DNA of 64,000 nucleotides. It comes from Lacrimispora amygdalina. Its GTDB lineage: Bacteria; Bacillota; Clostridia; Lachnospirales; Lachnospiraceae. Shown piece after piece: positions 48,153 through 56,975 of this stretch (position 1 is its first letter; each line of letters begins with the position of its first letter). The stretch lies in the NCBI RefSeq assembly GCF_003432035.1, contig NZ_QOHO01000020.1, positions 1 through 64,000 of the forward strand. The letters are read 5' to 3'. The notes below the pieces were generated by a model. That model was not told the DNA's origin. It made no database searches and worked only from the letters and a program-made list of their open reading frames with translations. A program made the translations under genes and the position numbers.

Positions 48153-48977
48153 ATGTGGAGACGTTTTCTGAAAAATAAAATGGCAGTGGTCATGATGGGA
48201 TTTCTGGCTGTAATCGCTTTAGCGGGTGTATTTGCTCCGCTTCTGGCTCCCAATGATCCATATGCAAATGATATTTTAAATAAATTTACAGGTATGAGTT
48301 TTCAGTATCCGTTAGGAACGGATCAGCTGGGGAGGTGTATTCTCTCCAGAATGATATACGGTATCCGGCCTACCTTGTTTTTATCTCTTCTGACCATGAC
48401 AGGAACCATCGGACTTGGCTGTATCTTAGGACTTCTTGCCGGATATTTCAGAGGACCGGTAGAGGAAATTATCATGAGAGCGGTGGATGTGATGATGTCA
48501 TTTCCCAGCCAGATCATGGTATTTGCCGTGGTGGCTCTTTTAGGCGTGGATGTGCGCAATGTAATACTTGCCAATGTGCTGATTAAATGGGCATGGTACG
48601 CCAGAATGATTCGGACCAATGTTATGAAGTACAGGGATAAAAATTTCGTTCTGTTTTCCAGATGCGTGGGCAGCGGAGAGCCGTTTATCCTCTTTCGCCA
48701 CCTTCTTCCCAGCATTGCATCGGAAATGGCGGTTCTGGCCACACTGGATATCGGCTGGGCTATTTTAAATATCTCCACTCTTTCGTTTTTGGGACTTGGT
48801 GTTCAGGCGCCTTCACCGGAATGGGGAGCAATGCTAAATGAGGCAAAGAATGTCATGACAACCAATCCGGTCCAGATGATTGCACCTGGCCTCGCCATAG
48901 TTATTGTAGTTGCCGCTTTTAATTTACTGGGAGATGCCCTGCGGGATGCCCTGGATCCGAAGGAGGTAGAAGTTTAA
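48153..48977 (+). CDS. nikC: nickel/peptide-type ABC transporter permease NikC
   Basis: 274 residues. The N-terminal FLKNKMAVVMMGFLAVIAL and LGTDQLGRCILSRMIYG are hallmarks of DppC/NikC permeases. The loop NFVLFSRCVGSGEPFILFRHLLP contacts the ATPases. The next gene's ATG overlaps this stop (TAATGG), so translation is coupled. Confidence 0.87.
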   Translation: MWRRFLKNKMAVVMMGFLAVIALAGVFAPLLAPNDPYANDILNKFTGMSFQYPLGTDQLGRCILSRMIYGIRPTLFLSLLTMTGTIGLGCILGLLAGYFRGPVEEIIMRAVDVMMSFPSQIMVFAVVALLGVDVRNVILANVLIKWAWYARMIRTNVMKYRDKNFVLFSRCVGSGEPFILFRHLLPSIASEMAVLATLDIGWAILNISTLSFLGLGVQAPSPEWGAMLNEAKNVMTTNPVQMIAPGLAIVIVVAAFNLLGDALRDALDPKEVEV

Positions 48978-49807
48978 TGGAGTCTGTTTTAGAGGTAAAG
49001 AACCTGGTGGTGGAACATTTAAGGAAGAAACAGAAACAGACCATCATTAAAGGAATTGATTTTAAGGTCTTTCCGGGACAGTGCCTGGGAATTTTAGGAG
49101 AGAGCGGAAGCGGAAAAAGCATGAGCTTAAAAGCGGTCATGGGGCTTTTGGGAGCTGACTTTTCCGTAACAGGGGAAGCACTTTTCGGTGGAGAGAATCT
49201 GATTGGAAAGACCAGGGAACAACTTCGCCAGATCAGAGGAAAAAGAATCGCCATGATTCTGCAAAATCCCATGACCTGTTTTGATCCCCTCTACCGGATT
49301 GAAGACCAGCTGTCAGAAACCTACAGAGAGCATACAGAGCTGACCAGGAAGGAAATATATGAAAAAGCGCTGACAGTTCTTACCTCCATGCAGATAAAAA
49401 ATCCGGAAGAAGCTGTTAAAAAATATCCACATCAGCTGAGCGGCGGAATGCTTCAGCGGATTATGATCGGTCTTGCCATGTCCATGGAGCCGGATCTTTT
49501 AATCGCTGATGAACCAACTACCGCCATTGATGCAATTACCCAGTTTGAAATCATGAAGGAATTTATCCGGATAAAAAAAGAGTCCAATACAGCCATGATC
49601 TTCATCAGCCATGATTTGGGTGTGATCTCTGCAATCTCTGATGAGGTCCTTGTGCTGAATAACGGTAAAATGGCAGATCAGGGAACCTTCCGGCAGATTT
49701 ATGAGCAGCCAAAGGACCCTTATACACGGCTTCTGGTAGAAAAAAAGAAGGCGGTTATGGATCAGTATCACAGGGCACTAGGAAGGAAAGGAGTGATGAG
49801 CCAATGA
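48977..49807 (+). CDS. nikD: nickel/peptide-type ABC transporter ATP-binding protein NikD
   Basis: 276 residues: Walker A GESGSGKS, Q-loop ILQNPMTCFDPL, signature LSGGMLQRI and Walker B LLIADEPTTAID. It works with NikE as a heterodimer to drive import. The last 4 bp overlap nikE. Confidence 0.87.
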   Translation: MESVLEVKNLVVEHLRKKQKQTIIKGIDFKVFPGQCLGILGESGSGKSMSLKAVMGLLGADFSVTGEALFGGENLIGKTREQLRQIRGKRIAMILQNPMTCFDPLYRIEDQLSETYREHTELTRKEIYEKALTVLTSMQIKNPEEAVKKYPHQLSGGMLQRIMIGLAMSMEPDLLIADEPTTAIDAITQFEIMKEFIRIKKESNTAMIFISHDLGVISAISDEVLVLNNGKMADQGTFRQIYEQPKDPYTRLLVEKKKAVMDQYHRALGRKGVMSQ

Positions 49808-50589
49808 TAAAAGCAGAACATATTGATGTCAGTTTTAAAAAAGAAAACCAGACGACTCTGTTTGGCAGGGAGCGGCAGCAGGTACTCTTTGATGTATCTT
49901 TTGAGGTAAAAAAAGGCCAGTGCCTGGGCATTCTGGGAGAGAGCGGAAGCGGGAAAAGTACTTTGGGAAGAGTTTTGTGCGGACTATTAAAGCCGGACAA
50001 AGGAAGTGTCCGCTTTGAGAGTGGAAAAAAAGCGGTAATTAGTGTCGTGTTTCAGGATTACTCCACATCCGCAAACCCCAGATTTACAGTAAAAAGCCTG
50101 ATTGGAGAAGGGTTGATGGTAAAGGAAAAAAGGGAGAAAAAAACATTGAACCGAAAGGAAGAGACCAATCGGCTTTTAACGCTGGTGGGACTTGATGAAA
50201 GCTATTTACACAGACTTCCCCATGAACTCAGCGGCGGCCAGCTCCAGCGCGTCTGCATTGCCAGGGCACTGGCGGTGAATCCGGAGGTCATTTTGTTTGA
50301 CGAAGCGATCAGCTCCTTAGATGCCCATACCCAGGTGCAGATCATGGATCTGTTAAAGGAGATACAGGAGGAGAAAGGACTGACCTATATTTTCATTACT
50401 CATGACTTAACTTCTGTCACCTATTTATGCAGCCATGTGTTGTTTCTTTATAAAGGAAAAGCAGTTGAAGTCAGAGCGACAGAAGCGATCAGTGAGGTGA
50501 GCCATCCTTACGCACGGAAGCTGCTGGGGGCAATACTCGATGTAGGGGAAGTATATGAGCCGAAGGTTCCCGACCAGGCTGTTTCATAG
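49804..50589 (+). CDS. nikE: nickel/peptide-type ABC transporter ATP-binding protein NikE
   Basis: 261 residues: Walker A GESGSGKST, signature LSGGQLQRV, Walker B VILFDEAISSLD and H-switch THD. The size is that of NikE, shorter than OppF-type proteins. A zinc amidohydrolase gene follows after 18 bp in the same transcript. Confidence 0.87.
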   Translation: MIKAEHIDVSFKKENQTTLFGRERQQVLFDVSFEVKKGQCLGILGESGSGKSTLGRVLCGLLKPDKGSVRFESGKKAVISVVFQDYSTSANPRFTVKSLIGEGLMVKEKREKKTLNRKEETNRLLTLVGLDESYLHRLPHELSGGQLQRVCIARALAVNPEVILFDEAISSLDAHTQVQIMDLLKEIQEEKGLTYIFITHDLTSVTYLCSHVLFLYKGKAVEVRATEAISEVSHPYARKLLGAILDVGEVYEPKVPDQAVS

Positions 50590-50607
50590 AAAGAGAGGAG
50601 AAAGAAC

Positions 50608-51567
50608 ATGTTTCAGACAGGAACCATGAAACTGGAATCCGGTAAGCGGATAAAAGGCATGATGCAGGTGGAAAGCCATGATTTAAAGCTGCCAGTCTGT
50701 GCCGTATGCGGCTGTAAAGAGGGGCCGGTGGTTCTTATAACAGCCGGAATACATGGAGCGGAATACATCGGAATACAGACAGCCAGAGAATTGTCAAAGG
50801 AGCTTGATCCAAAAGAGATAAACGGAACCATAGTGTTTCTTCTTGTGGCAAATCCCCAGGCAGCATTTTCCTATACCCGGCTTTTTGTTCCGGAAGACGG
50901 GAAGAATTTAAACCGGGCATTTCCTGGAAAAAAAGATGGGAGTCTTTCCGAAAAAATAGCTTATACCATAGAGCATGAGCTTCACAGCCAGGCAGATTAT
51001 TACATAGATCTCCATGCAGGAGATACCCACGAACAGGTAATGCCTTTTGTATATTATCCTGGTATAGCCAGGGAGGAAGTCATGGAAAAATCCAGAAAAA
51101 TGGCTGAGGCCACAGGAATGAAGATTCGTGTGAAATCTTCTGCAGCCACTGGCTCCTATAATTACGCAGCAATTGAAGGTGTTCCGTCGATCCTGATGGA
51201 ACGGGGAGGAGGAGGCAGCTTTACAAATGAGCAGCTTGCTTCCTATAAACGGGATGTGGTTAATGTTCTTTCGGCTCTTGGCGTTGTAAGCAAAGACCGG
51301 GAGGAGGAAAAAGATAATATTCAAAATGAAGTGGTAAATGCAGTCTACACGGATTCTCTGGCAGAAGGCTTCTGGCATCCGGCAAAACAGCCTGGTGAGT
51401 GGTTTTTAAAGGGAGATCTTTTGGGAACAGTGGAAGATGTGTGGGGAACACCTCTCCAGCTTTGCCATGCAGAGTTTGACGGAATCGTATTATATGAAAC
51501 CACAGCCATGGGAGTGAGGGAAGGAGATTCCCTGATTGCTTATGGGGAATGCCGCCAGTTGTCATAA
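50608..51567 (+). CDS. AspA/AstE-type zinc deacylase (M14-like)
   Basis: 319 residues of the succinylglutamate desuccinylase / aspartoacylase family. Zinc ligands are seen in GIHGAE (H49, E52) and DLHAGD (H136), followed by MERGG and a C-terminal beta barrel. The family removes an N-acyl group from an amino acid or cuts a C-terminal peptide-like bond. It is the last gene of the nik operon, so the substrate is probably the organic part of the complex imported by NikABCDE. There is no signal peptide, so it acts inside the cell. Confidence 0.85.
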   Translation: MFQTGTMKLESGKRIKGMMQVESHDLKLPVCAVCGCKEGPVVLITAGIHGAEYIGIQTARELSKELDPKEINGTIVFLLVANPQAAFSYTRLFVPEDGKNLNRAFPGKKDGSLSEKIAYTIEHELHSQADYYIDLHAGDTHEQVMPFVYYPGIAREEVMEKSRKMAEATGMKIRVKSSAATGSYNYAAIEGVPSILMERGGGGSFTNEQLASYKRDVVNVLSALGVVSKDREEEKDNIQNEVVNAVYTDSLAEGFWHPAKQPGEWFLKGDLLGTVEDVWGTPLQLCHAEFDGIVLYETTAMGVREGDSLIAYGECRQLS

Positions 51568-51587
51568 TCCGTCCAATGAGCTATAAT
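51559..51587 (+). promoter_or_regulatory. topB promoter
   Basis: TTGTCA (51559-51564), 17-nt spacer, TATAAT (51582-51587), overlapping the end of the deacylase gene. It makes topB independent of the nik operon. Confidence 0.7.
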
Positions 51588-51617
51588 AAAGAGAGAAATG
51601 CCATTTGGAGGAATAAA

Positions 51618-53825
51618 ATGAAATCTTTAATTATAGCAGAGAAACCATCCGTCGCCCGGGATATTGCCCGGGTGCTTCATTGTACAAAGAATCAGGGGGG
51701 CGTTCTGGAAGGAAATGCCTATGTGATTACCTGGGGGTTAGGCCATTTAGTCACTCTGGCAGACCCGGAGGATTACGATCCCAAATATAAGGAATGGAAG
51801 ATGGAAGATCTACCCATGATGCCGGATCAGTTTAAGCTTGAGGTAATTAAGCAGACCGGTAAGCAGTACAGCGTGGTAAAAAAGCAGCTTCACAGAAATG
51901 ATGTGGGGGAAATTATCATTGCAACCGATGCAGGCCGGGAAGGAGAACTGGTAGCGAGGCTGATTCTTGAAAAAGCTGGAAATAAAAAACCGATTAAGCG
52001 GCTTTGGATCTCTTCTGTCACAGATAAAGCCATCAAAGAAGGCTTTGCCCGATTAAAGGACGGTCATGAATACGACAATCTCTACGATGCAGCCATGTGC
52101 CGTGCAGAAGCGGACTGGCTGGTGGGAATCAATGCAACCAGAGCTCTGACCTGCAAATACAATGCCCAGTTAAGCTGCGGGCGTGTCCAGACACCAACCT
52201 TAGCCATGATAGCAAGGAGAGAGGAAGAAATTAAAAGCTTTGTTCCGAAGCCCTATTACGGCATTACGGCAAAGGCTTCCCAGCCGGCACTCACATTTAT
52301 CTGGCGGGATGAAAAGTCGAAAAGTTACCGTTCTTTTGACCGGGAGCGGTTAGAAGGGCTGTTAAAGCAGATGAATTCCTGTAAAGATGGTGTAATCACT
52401 GAGGTGAAAAGCACTCCGAAAAAGAGTTTCGCTCCCCAGCTGTATGACTTAACGGAACTTCAGCGGGAAGCAAACCGGAAGTTTAACTATTCTGCAAAAG
52501 AGACCCTTAATATCATGCAGAGACTGTATGAGAATCATAAAGTACTGACCTATCCCAGAACGGATTCCCGGTATTTAAGCTCCGACATTGTCCCCTCTAT
52601 AAAAGAAAGGCTGGAGGCCTGCGGCGTGGGACCTTACAGAAAGCTTGCAGGGAAATTATACAATGTGAAGATTGAAGCGAAACCCTATTTTGTAGATGAT
52701 AAAAAGGTATCCGATCATCATGCCATCATTCCCACCGAGCAGTTTGTCCAGCTGGATCATATGACGATAGATGAGAGAAGAGTTTATGATCTGGTAGTGA
52801 GAAGGTTTCTTGCAGTTTTATATCCCCCATTTGAGTACGAGCAGACAGAGCTTGAGGTGCTGATAGGAGGGGAGACTCTGGTTGCAAGGGGAAAAACGGT
52901 AAAGGCACCGGGATGGAAAGAAGTTTATGAAACACCCGACGAAGATGAGGATGAAGAACAGGAATTAAAAGAACAGAATCTTCCTTCTGTAAAAAAAGGT
53001 GATCTGGTCAAAGGCATCTCGCTGGCGCTGACGGAAGGAAAGACAAAGCCTCCCGCTCCATTTAATGAGGCGACTCTCCTTTCAGCCATGGAAAACCCTG
53101 TTTCCTACCTGGAGACAAAAGACCGGGATATGGCGAAAACTCTGGGAGAAACAGGTGGTCTTGGGACTGTGGCAACCAGAGCTGATATCATAGAAAAGCT
53201 CTTTTCCAGCTTTCTTCTTGAGAAAAGAGGAAAGGATATATTCCTGACATCAAAGGCGAAGCAGCTTCTCACTCTGGTACCGGAGGATTTAAAAAAGCCG
53301 GAGCTCACTGCTGACTGGGAAATGAAGCTGTCCGCCATCGCGGCCGGGAAACTGAAGCGCGGCTCCTTTATGAAGGATATCAGACTGTATTCAGAAGAAT
53401 TAATTCAGATGATCAAGACCGGAGAAGGAAACTTCCGCCATGATAATCTGACCAATACCAAATGTCCCGTCTGTGGAAAACGAATGCTTTCTGTCAAAGG
53501 AAAAAACGGTGAGATGTTAGTCTGTCAGGACCGGGAATGCGGGCACCGGGAAGTGGTTTCAAGAACCAGCAACGCCAGATGCCCGGTCTGCCATAAAAAG
53601 CTGGAGCTGAAAGGAAAAGGGGATGGCCAGATCTTTGTCTGCAGATGCGGATATAAGGAAAAGCTGACTGCCTTTAAAGAGCGCCGGACGAAAGAAGGTG
53701 CCGGAGTTTCCAAAAAGGATGTGGCAAAATATTTAAATAAGCAGAAAAATGAGGCCGCTGAGCCAATCAATTCTCCTTTTGCGGATGCGTTTGCAAAGTT
53801 GAATTTAGGGGGAGAAAAAGACTGA
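51618..53825 (+). CDS. topB: DNA topoisomerase III (type IA)
   Basis: 735 residues from ATG 51618 with TTGGAGGAA upstream. TOPRIM domain at the N-terminus (MKSLIIAEKPSVARDIA, with acidic DAGREGE), catalytic Y312 in LTYPRTDSRYL, and two C-terminal zinc ribbons, CPVCGKRM...CQDRECGHR and CPVCHKKL...CRCGY. It relaxes and decatenates DNA during replication and repair. Length is normal for chromosomal Firmicute TopB. No conjugation or integration genes lie nearby. Confidence 0.93.
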   Translation: MKSLIIAEKPSVARDIARVLHCTKNQGGVLEGNAYVITWGLGHLVTLADPEDYDPKYKEWKMEDLPMMPDQFKLEVIKQTGKQYSVVKKQLHRNDVGEIIIATDAGREGELVARLILEKAGNKKPIKRLWISSVTDKAIKEGFARLKDGHEYDNLYDAAMCRAEADWLVGINATRALTCKYNAQLSCGRVQTPTLAMIARREEEIKSFVPKPYYGITAKASQPALTFIWRDEKSKSYRSFDRERLEGLLKQMNSCKDGVITEVKSTPKKSFAPQLYDLTELQREANRKFNYSAKETLNIMQRLYENHKVLTYPRTDSRYLSSDIVPSIKERLEACGVGPYRKLAGKLYNVKIEAKPYFVDDKKVSDHHAIIPTEQFVQLDHMTIDERRVYDLVVRRFLAVLYPPFEYEQTELEVLIGGETLVARGKTVKAPGWKEVYETPDEDEDEEQELKEQNLPSVKKGDLVKGISLALTEGKTKPPAPFNEATLLSAMENPVSYLETKDRDMAKTLGETGGLGTVATRADIIEKLFSSFLLEKRGKDIFLTSKAKQLLTLVPEDLKKPELTADWEMKLSAIAAGKLKRGSFMKDIRLYSEELIQMIKTGEGNFRHDNLTNTKCPVCGKRMLSVKGKNGEMLVCQDRECGHREVVSRTSNARCPVCHKKLELKGKGDGQIFVCRCGYKEKLTAFKERRTKEGAGVSKKDVAKYLNKQKNEAAEPINSPFADAFAKLNLGGEKD

Positions 53826-53842
53826 CAGAGTCTCAATGGATG

Positions 53843-53876
53843 CCGGAAGGAAACTTTATTTTCTTTCCGGTATTTC
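53843..53876 (+). terminator. weak terminator after topB
   Basis: CCGGAA (53843-53848) pairs with TTCCGG (53865-53870), with neighbouring A/T pairs, followed by a broken T-run TATTTCTAATT. Confidence 0.5.
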
Positions 53877-53915
53877 TAATTATGAAAAGTTTTTTACATA
53901 CTTTGGTAAAAGTTT

Positions 53916-53965
53916 AGTAAAATTTTACTTTGCTTATTGACGGTGACATGGACTGTCATTATAAT
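53916..53965 (+). promoter_or_regulatory. lacI-phn operon promoter with two candidate operators
   Basis: TTGACG (53937-53942), 17-nt spacer, TATAAT (53960-53965). A perfect 14-bp palindrome AGTAAAATTTTACT (53916-53929) lies just upstream, and TGACA-N5-TGTCA (53944-53958) fills the spacer. The second is in a classic repressor position; either may be the LacI operator. Confidence 0.65.
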
Positions 53966-53991
53966 GAATTTGAAAGGTGAGGATATAGATT

Positions 53992-54966
53992 ATGGCTACG
54001 ATTAAAGAGATTTCAAAGCTTGCGGGTGTTTCAGCCGCTGCGGTGTCCCGGGTTCTGAACCAGGATGATACCATTGCGGTAAGTCCGGAGGTAAAAAAAA
54101 GGATATTTAAAATTGCCCACGAATTAAAATATGTCCCACCCAGAATGCGTCACGCGCAGAAAAAGAAAGAAATTGTCATAGGAGTGGCTGACTGGCATAT
54201 TATCCGCAAGGACAGAGCAAACATCAGGCTTTCCTCCCTGGACTTAATTGTAAAGTCCATGTCCGGAAAGCAGGAAGTCAAATTCTGCCGCCTTGATAAG
54301 AATCAGCCGGGTCAATATGACGGGATTATGGCTTTCGGTGTTTTTTCCCAGGAAGAGATGGAGTTTTTAAGAATGCAGAGCTATTCCATTGTATTTATTA
54401 ACTCGGATCCCAAGAATTATGAGTATGACAGCATTGTTATGGATTTTACAAAGGGAATCCATGAGATGCTTGATTACCTTATGGTGCGGAAAAAGTACCG
54501 CTCTGTCGGCTTTATAGGCGGTCTTTATGAAGAAGGACAGGTAAAGATCGGTTACCGGAGACTGGAGGGAATCCGGGCTTCCTTTACTGAGAGCGGCTAT
54601 TATGAAGAGGAGAATTTCTACATTGGCGACATCAGCCGGGAAAGCGGCTATGAGCTGGCTAAGAAAGCCATTGAATCGGGTCATCTGCCTGAAGCTGTTT
54701 TATTAGGCAGTGAAGAAGTTGCGGAAGGAGCTCTGGAAGCATTTCAGGATGCAGGACTTCGTGTGCCCAAGGATATTGCAGTGGTCATCTACAAGGACAT
54801 TGAGACCATTGAGTCCAAATGGCCCACCTATACCAAAGTCCGTATGTTTCCTGATATTGTATGGCAGACTGCCATCAAACTTTTACTGGAACAGATTACA
54901 GAGGGCCGGAAAGACAACATGACAATTTTTCTCCCCACCAAGCTGGAGGTGGGAGACAGCGCGTAA
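53992..54966 (+). CDS. LacI family transcriptional regulator
   Basis: 324 residues: helix-turn-helix with hinge (1-60, IKEISKLAGVSAAAVSRVLN) and a C-terminal periplasmic-binding-like ligand domain (about 60-320), here of the shorter MglR-like type. It is the first gene of a unit with PhnDCEE and a nucleotidase, 52 bp before phnD and without a terminator between, so it should control its own operon. LacI control of a Phn-type importer suggests a sugar- or nucleoside-like inducer rather than phosphate starvation. Confidence 0.88.
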   Translation: MATIKEISKLAGVSAAAVSRVLNQDDTIAVSPEVKKRIFKIAHELKYVPPRMRHAQKKKEIVIGVADWHIIRKDRANIRLSSLDLIVKSMSGKQEVKFCRLDKNQPGQYDGIMAFGVFSQEEMEFLRMQSYSIVFINSDPKNYEYDSIVMDFTKGIHEMLDYLMVRKKYRSVGFIGGLYEEGQVKIGYRRLEGIRASFTESGYYEEENFYIGDISRESGYELAKKAIESGHLPEAVLLGSEEVAEGALEAFQDAGLRVPKDIAVVIYKDIETIESKWPTYTKVRMFPDIVWQTAIKLLLEQITEGRKDNMTIFLPTKLEVGDSA

Positions 54967-55018
54967 TGCCTCATGATCCCAAGAAAAAACCGATGAATCA
55001 CACGAAAAGGAGAGCAGT

Positions 55019-56134
55019 ATGAAAAAATCAGTTTCTGTATTAATGGCAGCAGCACTCTGTGCATCTATGATCGGCGGATGCTCTGGCGCAGGCAAGACCG
55101 GAGCCCCGGCAGAGACAACCGCGGCAGGGACAGAGAGCGCTTCTTCTGCAGCAGGAGCAACTACCGCAGCGGAAACGAAAGCGGAGAATAAGAAGATCGA
55201 CAAACTGAATGTTTATTTTGTACCTTCCAGAGAGCCGGAGGAGATCGTCACCGCAACTGAGCCTTTAAAGGGCCTGTTAAAGACAGAGCTTGGCAAAGAG
55301 GGCTATGATATCGGTGAAGTGGTAATCACAGTAGGAACCAGCTACGAAGCAGTAGGAGAAGCTCTTTCTGCAGGCACCGCAGACATCGGTTTTATTCCGG
55401 GAGGCACTTATGCTCTTTATGATGACGGCGCAGAGGTGATTCTTACTGCAACCAGAGACGGACTGAGCAAAAATTTCGATAATGCCAAGGAATGGAACGA
55501 CGGCAAGGCTACTGAGGCAACCACAGAACAGGCAACCTCCTACCGTTCCCTGATTATTGCAGGACCTTCTGAAAAGGGAAAAGCACTGGCTGCAAAGATT
55601 AACGGCGGCGAAGCGCTGACCTTTGAAGATTTAGACGGAGCAAACTGGAGCGTTATGTCTTCTTCATCCTCAGCAGGATACATTTATCCCTCTTTATGGC
55701 TTCAGAAGAATTTTGAGAAGAACATTTTAAACCTTTCCCATGCGGTTCAGTCTGATTCTTACGGCAGCGCATTTGCCAGACTGGCTTCCGGTCAGGTAGA
55801 CGTTTTATGTACATATGCAGATGCACGCAGGGATTATGAGGAGAAATGGAAATCGGAATACGGCAGAACCGGTTCTATCTGGGAAGAGACCAGTGTTATT
55901 GGCGTAACCCCTCCAATCTTTAACGATACAGTCAGTGTAAGCAAGACCTCCAAGATCATGGATGACAGTTTCAAGAAAGCTGTACAGACTGCAATGATCA
56001 ACATCGGAAATACAGATGAAGGCAAGAAAGTCATTGCTATTTACAGCCACAAGGGTTATCAGGCGGCTAAGAGCTCCGATTATGATGACGAACGTGCAGC
56101 TCAGAAGATGATCAAGGAATTAAATGCGAAATAA
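55019..56134 (+). CDS. phnD: phosphonate-type ABC transporter substrate-binding lipoprotein
   Basis: 371 residues. Lipobox IGGC (C21), Ala/Thr-rich linker (about 23-58), then a PhnD-family domain: LNVYFVPSREPEEIV, GTADIGFIPGGTYAL and SSSSSAGYIYPSLWL, the last matching the anion-binding serine region. The family binds phosphonates, phosphite or phosphate esters. There are no C-P lyase or phosphonatase genes nearby, so the ligand may be an organic phosphate. An attenuating terminator follows. Confidence 0.87.
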   Translation: MKKSVSVLMAAALCASMIGGCSGAGKTGAPAETTAAGTESASSAAGATTAAETKAENKKIDKLNVYFVPSREPEEIVTATEPLKGLLKTELGKEGYDIGEVVITVGTSYEAVGEALSAGTADIGFIPGGTYALYDDGAEVILTATRDGLSKNFDNAKEWNDGKATEATTEQATSYRSLIIAGPSEKGKALAAKINGGEALTFEDLDGANWSVMSSSSSAGYIYPSLWLQKNFEKNILNLSHAVQSDSYGSAFARLASGQVDVLCTYADARRDYEEKWKSEYGRTGSIWEETSVIGVTPPIFNDTVSVSKTSKIMDDSFKKAVQTAMINIGNTDEGKKVIAIYSHKGYQAAKSSDYDDERAAQKMIKELNAK

Positions 56135-56152
56135 ATAATATAAAACAGGCTG

Positions 56153-56196
56153 CGGAGGCGTCGTAAACGGAAGAAAAAGCGGCGCCTCCGTTTTTT
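56153..56196 (+). terminator. intra-operon attenuating terminator between phnD and phnC
   Basis: CGGAGGCG (56153-56160) pairs with CGCCTCCG (56183-56190), then T6. It lowers expression of the membrane parts relative to the binding protein. Confidence 0.82.
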
Positions 56197-56216
56197 ACTG
56201 GGAAATGAGGGTATGT

Positions 56217-56975
56217 ATGATTGAATTTAATCAGGTGGGCAAAACCTATTCCAACGGCTTTCAGGCTTTAAAAGACGTTAACTTAAAGATTGAGCAGGGA
56301 GAATTTGTAGCCATCATCGGTTTATCCGGAGCTGGTAAATCCACTCTTTTAAGAACTATTAACCGCATGCATGACATCACGGAAGGCACTCTTACCGTGG
56401 ACGGAGTCAATGTCATGGGATTAAGAGGGAAGGCGCTGCGCCGTTTCCGCCGCAGAATCGGCATGATCTTCCAGTCCTTTAATCTGGTGACAAGAACCCG
56501 GGTGATCAACAACGTTCTCATGTCAAAGGTACCGGATCTTCCGTTTTTTAAAGCCCTCTTTGGAATCTTTCCAAAGAAGGATAAGCTGGAAGCGTTAGAA
56601 GCGCTTGATAAAGTGGGTATCTTAGACAAGGCTTTTGTCCGTGCAGACCAGCTCTCCGGAGGACAGCAGCAGAGAGTTGCTCTTGCAAGAACACTGGCTC
56701 AGAACCCTCAGATCATTCTGGCAGATGAGCCGGTTGCCTCCCTGGATCCGGTTACAGCGAAACAGGTTATGGGAGACTTTTTAAGGATTAATAAGGAGAT
56801 GAACATAACCATTCTCTTAAACATACACCACGTGGATTTAGCCCTTCAATATGCAGGCCGGGTGGTTGGAATCCGGGCAGGAAGGATTGTCTATGACGGT
56901 CCGGCATCGGAAGTCACCCAGGAAATTCTTGATGAGATTTATGAAGGGAAAACAGAAGAGGAGGCAGTGGGATGA
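56217..56975 (+). CDS. phnC: phosphonate-type ABC transporter ATP-binding protein
   Basis: 252 residues from ATG 56217 (GAGGGT at 56207); the ATG at 56205 overlaps the ribosome site. Walker A GLSGAGKST, signature LSGGQQQRV, Walker B ILADEPVASLD, and NIHHVDLALQYAGRVVGIRAG typical of PhnC. The last 4 bp overlap the first permease gene. Confidence 0.9.
   Translation: MIEFNQVGKTYSNGFQALKDVNLKIEQGEFVAIIGLSGAGKSTLLRTINRMHDITEGTLTVDGVNVMGLRGKALRRFRRRIGMIFQSFNLVTRTRVINNVLMSKVPDLPFFKALFGIFPKKDKLEALEALDKVGILDKAFVRADQLSGGQQQRVALARTLAQNPQIILADEPVASLDPVTAKQVMGDFLRINKEMNITILLNIHHVDLALQYAGRVVGIRAGRIVYDGPASEVTQEILDEIYEGKTEEEAVG

Noticed and set aside
51618-53825. Topoisomerase III as sign of an integrative conjugative element
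   Set aside because: No relaxase, coupling protein, integrase or repeats are near; it has its own promoter and normal chromosomal length.
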